Program-made: the position numbers and the translations under genes
Notes under the pieces: model-generated
Seen by the model: the letters and a program-made list of their open reading frames with translations, nothing else
The model's database searches: none
What the model was told of the DNA's origin: nothing
NCBI RefSeq assembly: GCF_963082655.1
Contig: NC_081555.1
Span: 181,638,151 to 181,702,150 of the forward strand
Direction: 5' to 3'
Length of the DNA: 64,000 nucleotides
Source of the DNA: Stomoxys calcitrans
Taxonomy: Eukaryota > Arthropoda > Insecta > Diptera > Muscidae
Shown here: piece by piece, positions 59,777 through 64,000 of the stretch
Position numbering within the stretch: position 1 is the first letter of the stretch
Layout: every line of letters starts with the position of its first letter

Positions 59777-61730
59777 CTAGCTAACCCGGGCCCGCTCCGC
59801 TGCTCCCTCTTTTACTTTATATGAAGCAAAAGTTTCCTTGGTATGATTATTTTCGACAATTAAAGAGCTTTTAGTGAAATACCATATGATCTTTATTGGT
59901 CTACGAATTTAAGTTTAGATGTATGGTGTACTCCATTCTTAAAATACTTTATTTCAACCCGATATTCCGACGATATCTGATTAAGGGGTGGTTTTCGGGG
60001 GTTAGGTGGTCCCCCAGTTACTTGGCCCTTCAAAAATATCAGCATCGTGCTCTCCTTTCAAATACCATTTATTTAAACCCCATATTGCAATTGGTTTAGG
60101 GGAGTTTAAACGATGAGGCGTCCCTCAAACACATGGCCCCAAAATTGGTTATTAAATTCGTTTTCTAATCTCAAATACCTTTCATTTGAGCCACATATTG
60201 GCATGGTCGAAAAATGTTTACCCTTTAGGGGGTATTTTGGAGAAGGGGTCATGCCTAAAATACATGGCCCTACATTTGAATATCAAATTCGTATTCTACT
60301 CCCAAATACCTTTATTTGAGCCCTATATTGCGATGGTCAGTACAAAAATTGCTGTTTGTGGGTTTTTTTGGGAAAGGGGTATCCCCAAGAAAACTGGTCC
60401 CGAAAGTGGATATCAATTTTTGCTTTACCCCCCAATACCTTTTATTTAAGCTCCACATTGACATGGCCAGTAAATATGCCCGATTTTGGGATGTTTTGGG
60501 ATTGGTGTGGTCCCTCAAACCCTAAGCCCGGAAAATATATCTGCAACGTGCTCTATTCTCATATATCTATATATCATTTATTTGAACCCTATATTACCAT
60601 TGGCCTCAAAATTAGATATCAAATTCGTTTTCTAACTTCATTTAAACTCCTTATTGCAAAAGTCAGCAAATAAGTCCAGTTTGGGGCATTGGCCCCAAAA
60701 ACTATAAATATTTAGTTCCATTTTCTTTAAGACCCAAATTGTCTTGGTGAGCAAATACGTCTTATTTGGAGGTTGTTATGGTGGGGGGACGTCCCCTAGA
60801 CAGTTGGTCCCTAATGTTGATGATGTGTGGTCTACTCCCAAATATCTTTAGTTTGAGTCCCATATTTCCATAGTCGGTAAACTTGACCGGCTTGGGGGTC
60901 TTTTGCGGGATGGGCGGCCACTCAGTGAGTTGGCCTTGAAAATATATATCGGATTCTTGTTCTACACTAAATACCGTCTTATTTGGGCCTCATATTACAA
61001 TAGTCAGCAAATACTTCCTATTTGGGTGGTGTTGTGGGGGTGGAGTGGTCCCATAGACATTTTTCCCGAAAATTGATATCAGATTCGTGCTAAACTCCCC
61101 AAAGACCTTTCATTTGAGCCCCATATTGCTATGGTCGTAAATTAATCCCCTTTGTGGGATGTTTTTGGTAAGAGGCGGCCCCCCAAACACTTGGTCCCAT
61201 ATTTGAATATCAGATTCGAATTCTAGACTCAAATACCTTGATTTTAAGCCCCAATATTCCCATGGTAAGTAAATAAATCCTGTTTGGGGGTGTTTTGGGG
61301 AAGGGGTGGATCCCCCGAAACGTGGTCCCACATTTGAATATTAGATTAGTATTCTACTCGCAAATACCTTTCATTTGAGTCCCATAATGCCATGGTCGGT
61401 AAATATTTCCGTTGGAGTGGTCTCCCTAACACATGGTCCGACAATTGGATATTTGATTTCTTATCCTAAATACCTTTCATTTGAGTCCCATATTGTAGTG
61501 ATTCGTCAAAATATATGTTTAGTAGGTTTTAGGAATCGCTTAAATCGCGCCACCCATCTCCGAGATGTGGCGTTTCTGAAAATTAGAGTAAGGGGGAGGG
61601 TCCGTCCCCCCTTCAGATATCAAAAAATGTATTACCCTATTTTCACCACGGGATCATTATGCACAATCTGTGAAAATTTCAAGAAAATCGGTTCAGCCGT
61701 TTCTGAGTCTATAAGGAACACACAAACAAA
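59777..61730 (-). mobile_element. Non-autonomous Helitron copy 4
   Basis: The reversed 3' end A|CTAG-CTAACCCGGGCCCGCTCC lies at 59777. The 130-bp modules parallel copies 1-3 ('CAATACCTTTTATTTAAGCT', 'CATTTGAGCCCCATATTGCT'), and the reversed 5' region 'CGGTTCAGCCGTTTCTGAGT' reaches 'GGAACACACAAAC' at about 61730. There it is cut short and joins type B Helentron text; the TATATAAGA end is missing. Confidence 0.75.
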
Positions 61731-62990
61731 AATGTCCATGTTAATTTGTGTACAAACTACAGGGCACAGTTTTCATCCGATCGTCTTCAAATTTTGTACA
61801 GGCATGTCTTTCGGCCTAGAGACGAAGTCTATTGAAATTGGAAAAATTGGTGCAGATCCGGATATAGCTCCCATATATATGTTCGTCCGATTTGGAGTAA
61901 TAATGCAATAAAATGGTCATTTGTCAACCGATTCTCTCGAAATTTGGGAGGAAGGATTTTTTTACGACTGTCGACATTACTGGTGAATGGAATGATGGAA
62001 ATCGGTTCAGATTTAGATATAGGTCTCATATATACATATCGCCCGATTTTCACTCCTAGAGCCACTCCAAGCGCATTTATTGACCAATCTTGCCAAAATA
62101 TTGCACAACGCTTTCCTCAATGACTACCACAATATACATAGAGTTTGGTCAAAATCGGTTCAGATTTAGATATAGCTCCCATATATATGTTCCTCCGATT
62201 TGCAGTAATATTGCAATAAAATGGTCTTTTGTTTACCGATTTTCTCAAAATTCGGCAGGAGGGATTTTCTCTTGACTCTCAATATTAATACTGTTGTATT
62301 TCATGGAAATCGATTCAGATTTGGATATAGCTCTCATATATATATATCGCCCGATTTTAACTTCTAGAGTCACTGCAAACGCATTTATTGTTACATCTTG
62401 CCCAAATTTTGCAAAACGCTTTCTTCGACGACTGCCACAGTTTCTGAGGAGTTTGCTCGAAATCGGTTCAGATTAGATATAGCTCTCATATATATGTACG
62501 TCCGCTTTTGAGAAATATTGCAAAAAAAGTGATCATTTGTGTTCCGATTCTGTCGAAATTTTGCAGGAAGGATTTTCTTACGACTTTTGATACTGCTGGT
62601 GCATTTGAAAGAAATAGGCACAGATTCAGATATAGCTGTCATATATGTATATCGCCAGATTTTCATCCTAAGAGCCACTACAAACGCATTGCTTGACAAA
62701 TCGTGCCAAAATTTTCCACAGCGCTTTCCTTGACGACTACTACATCATTTGATAAGTTTGCTCGAAAACAGTTCAGAATTAGATATAGCTCCCATATATC
62801 AGATTTTGGGTACTTTGCCATAATGTTGCCATTTGTCAACAGTAGTTTTTACTTTTTAAACATATTTGCTCGCCGAGGTCCATCAAAATTGGTTCATAAT
62901 TGGATATAGGTCCCACATTGTACTTATAGTGTACGTGTAGGGTATTTTACAGTCGGCACCGCCCGACTTTTGCCCCTCCTTACTGGTTAT
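61731..62990 (+). mobile_element. Type B Helentron lacking its 5' end and microsatellite
   Basis: It starts at 'GTCCATGTTAATTTGTGTAC', the sequence that directly follows the GTCTGTCC array in the other type B copies. The GGTCATTTG-type phrase recurs at 61915, 62223 and 62531 (308 bp each). The 3' end is 'ACAGTCGGCACCGCCCGACT' and 'CCTCCTTACTGGTT'. Confidence 0.7.
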
Positions 62991-63626
62991 ATATAAGATA
63001 AAACAAAAAAAAAAAATTAAAAACTATGGGGTTTTTTTATTTTTGGAAGGGCGGGAGTTTTACGTAGTTTGGGATTGATTTTGGTTTGTTTTTTTTTCCA
63101 CTTAGAGATTTTATTGGTCAGCCACAAACATGTTGGAAGGTATTTAGATTGTATTGATAAACTAGTCGTGATACTTATGTTCATTGATGTTGTAAAGGTG
63201 TTGGAATGCTAAGGAGTTTGGATAGAAAAATAAAAGGTTTAAAAAAATTCGAAGAACTCTTATCTAGTAGAAATGTAAGAGAAATGGATTCCAATTTTGA
63301 AATTTAACCAAAAATATTCGATTTTAGTTCCATCTAACTCGCCATTGAACAAACATAGAATTTTTTTTATTCCGCCGAAGTACCCTTATTCAAAATTTTC
63401 GAATTGAATTTTTTCCTTCCAAATATATACATTTTAAAAAAATTCCAAGTGAATTTCTACCGCGCCAAAGTACCATCGTTAAAATTTTTTTTTTTTGGTG
63501 ATTTTTGCCTAATTTCCAAAGTGCGTTTATTTAAATACGCTAGACAAAAATTCGGTGCAGTGGTAAACAAAGCAAAAAAAAAAAAAAAAAAAACCACAAG
63601 AGAACACTTTAAATATAATAACAAAA
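62991..63626 (+). other. Upstream region of the zinc-finger gene
   Basis: AT-rich with several T and A runs, including an A20-type run at about 63571-63591 shortly before the start codon. It reads like a promoter or 5' leader of an insect gene, but I cannot place a TATA box or start site with confidence. Weak similarity in style to 57.9-58.4 kb was noted. Confidence 0.4.
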
Positions 63627-64000
63627 ATGGTTTCATACACTTGCGAAATTTGCCACGAAAATTTCGTATCCGTTTTGAATTTAAAAATTTGCGTTAAAGA
63701 AGCACATAGTCAGTGTATTATGTGTGTCGTTGTGCAACTAAGTAGGCATGCGCTTAATTTACACATGCTAGTCGCGCACAATAAAGAAAAAAAGATAAAT
63801 ATGGTGGTGGAAAATCCAAACTAAAGTTAGTGCGAAAACAACAAAACGGTGGAAAATCCAAAGAAAATATACAGAAAGAAGAAAAACAATGGAAACAAGC
63901 ACAGGCCCAACACCATTTTGTTAATATGCATTCAACGTCTGACGCCTCTCAACATCATCAACAACAACAACATCATCATCAACAACATCATCATCAACAA
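63627..64000 (+). CDS. C2H2 zinc-finger protein, 5' part, with frame change; runs off window
   Basis: ATG 63627 lies in a good insect start context (AACAAAAATGG). The first frame gives 65 residues with two zinc-finger units. C6-x2-C9-x12-C22-x4-H27 has Cys in place of the first His. C30-x2-C33-x12-H46-x4-H51 is a canonical C2H2. At codons 54-56 (GAA AAA AAG, heptamer 63788-63794) the -1 frame becomes open and stays open to 64000, adding 'KYGGGKSKLKLVRKQQNGG', a Lys/Gln-rich segment and a His/Gln repeat tract (CAT/CAA) from about 63949. The zero frame stops at 63822-63824. This is probably the start of a transcription-factor gene with an opa-type repeat. A one-base error or mutation in the A-run, or frameshifting, is needed to join the parts. 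If the altered first finger is genuine it may be a decaying duplicate. Confidence 0.5.

Overview
This is a eukaryotic, AT-rich and intron-poor stretch that reads as intergenic DNA of a muscoid (calyptrate) fly such as Stomoxys, Musca or a relative. The assignment rests on the repeats: DINE-1/INE-1-like Helentrons with the start 'TTTTATACCCACCACC' and a 'CATGTCCGTCTGTC' tract, a mariner-type MITE starting TTGGGTTGCCCAAAAAGTAA, non-LTR retrotransposons with an RNase H domain, and a tRNA-derived SINE. It is not prokaryotic. There is no CRISPR array, operon, rRNA gene or free-standing tRNA gene. A 200-base assembly gap lies at 57412-57611.

Only two loci look like host genes. One is a compact three-exon RING-CH (MARCH-type) E3 ubiquitin ligase at 46901-47705. 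The other is the 5' part of a C2H2 zinc-finger gene that starts at 63627 and runs off the window end; it contains a one-base frame change at a slippery A-run. A third, weaker candidate is an open 106-codon exon-like frame at 59160-59480.

The rest is mostly layered mobile DNA. (1) Type A DINE-1-like Helentrons, ending in a TTCGGCCNGGCCGAA hairpin, lie at 0.1-1.9, 8.4-9.4, 10.1-10.7, 14.8-15.3, 18.0-19.8, 48.5-49.7, 49.9-51.3, 52.9-54.0, 54.4-55.4 and 56.8-57.4 kb. Their interiors are arrays of a 153-bp unit. (2) Type B relatives, ending GTCGGCACCGCCCGAC, lie at 10.9-12.8, 31.8-32.8, 43.6-44.8 and 61.7-63.0 kb. Two of them carry huge GTCTGTCC expansions. (3) Non-autonomous Helitrons (A|TC...CTAG|T) lie at 3.1-6.4, 21.4-23.1, 29.7-31.8 and 59.8-61.7 kb, with fragments at 23.2-23.9, 40.8-42.5 and 42.8-43.0 kb. 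They are built of about 130-bp modules. (4) There are five MITE copies of about 237 bp. (5) Remains of two Tc1/mariner transposase families occur, one of them a perfect 197-bp-arm palindrome. (6) Five LINE remnants occur, the longest at 36.0-40.0 kb on the minus strand. (7) There are four or five copies of one tRNA-derived SINE.

These elements are nested and give a relative order of insertion. LINE, SINE and MITE insertions interrupt Helentrons and Helitrons, several with clean target-site duplications and one with an empty-site paralogue inside the window. The intervening 0.4-2 kb blocks look like ordinary single-copy intergenic or intronic DNA with short microsatellites and no gene I can support.
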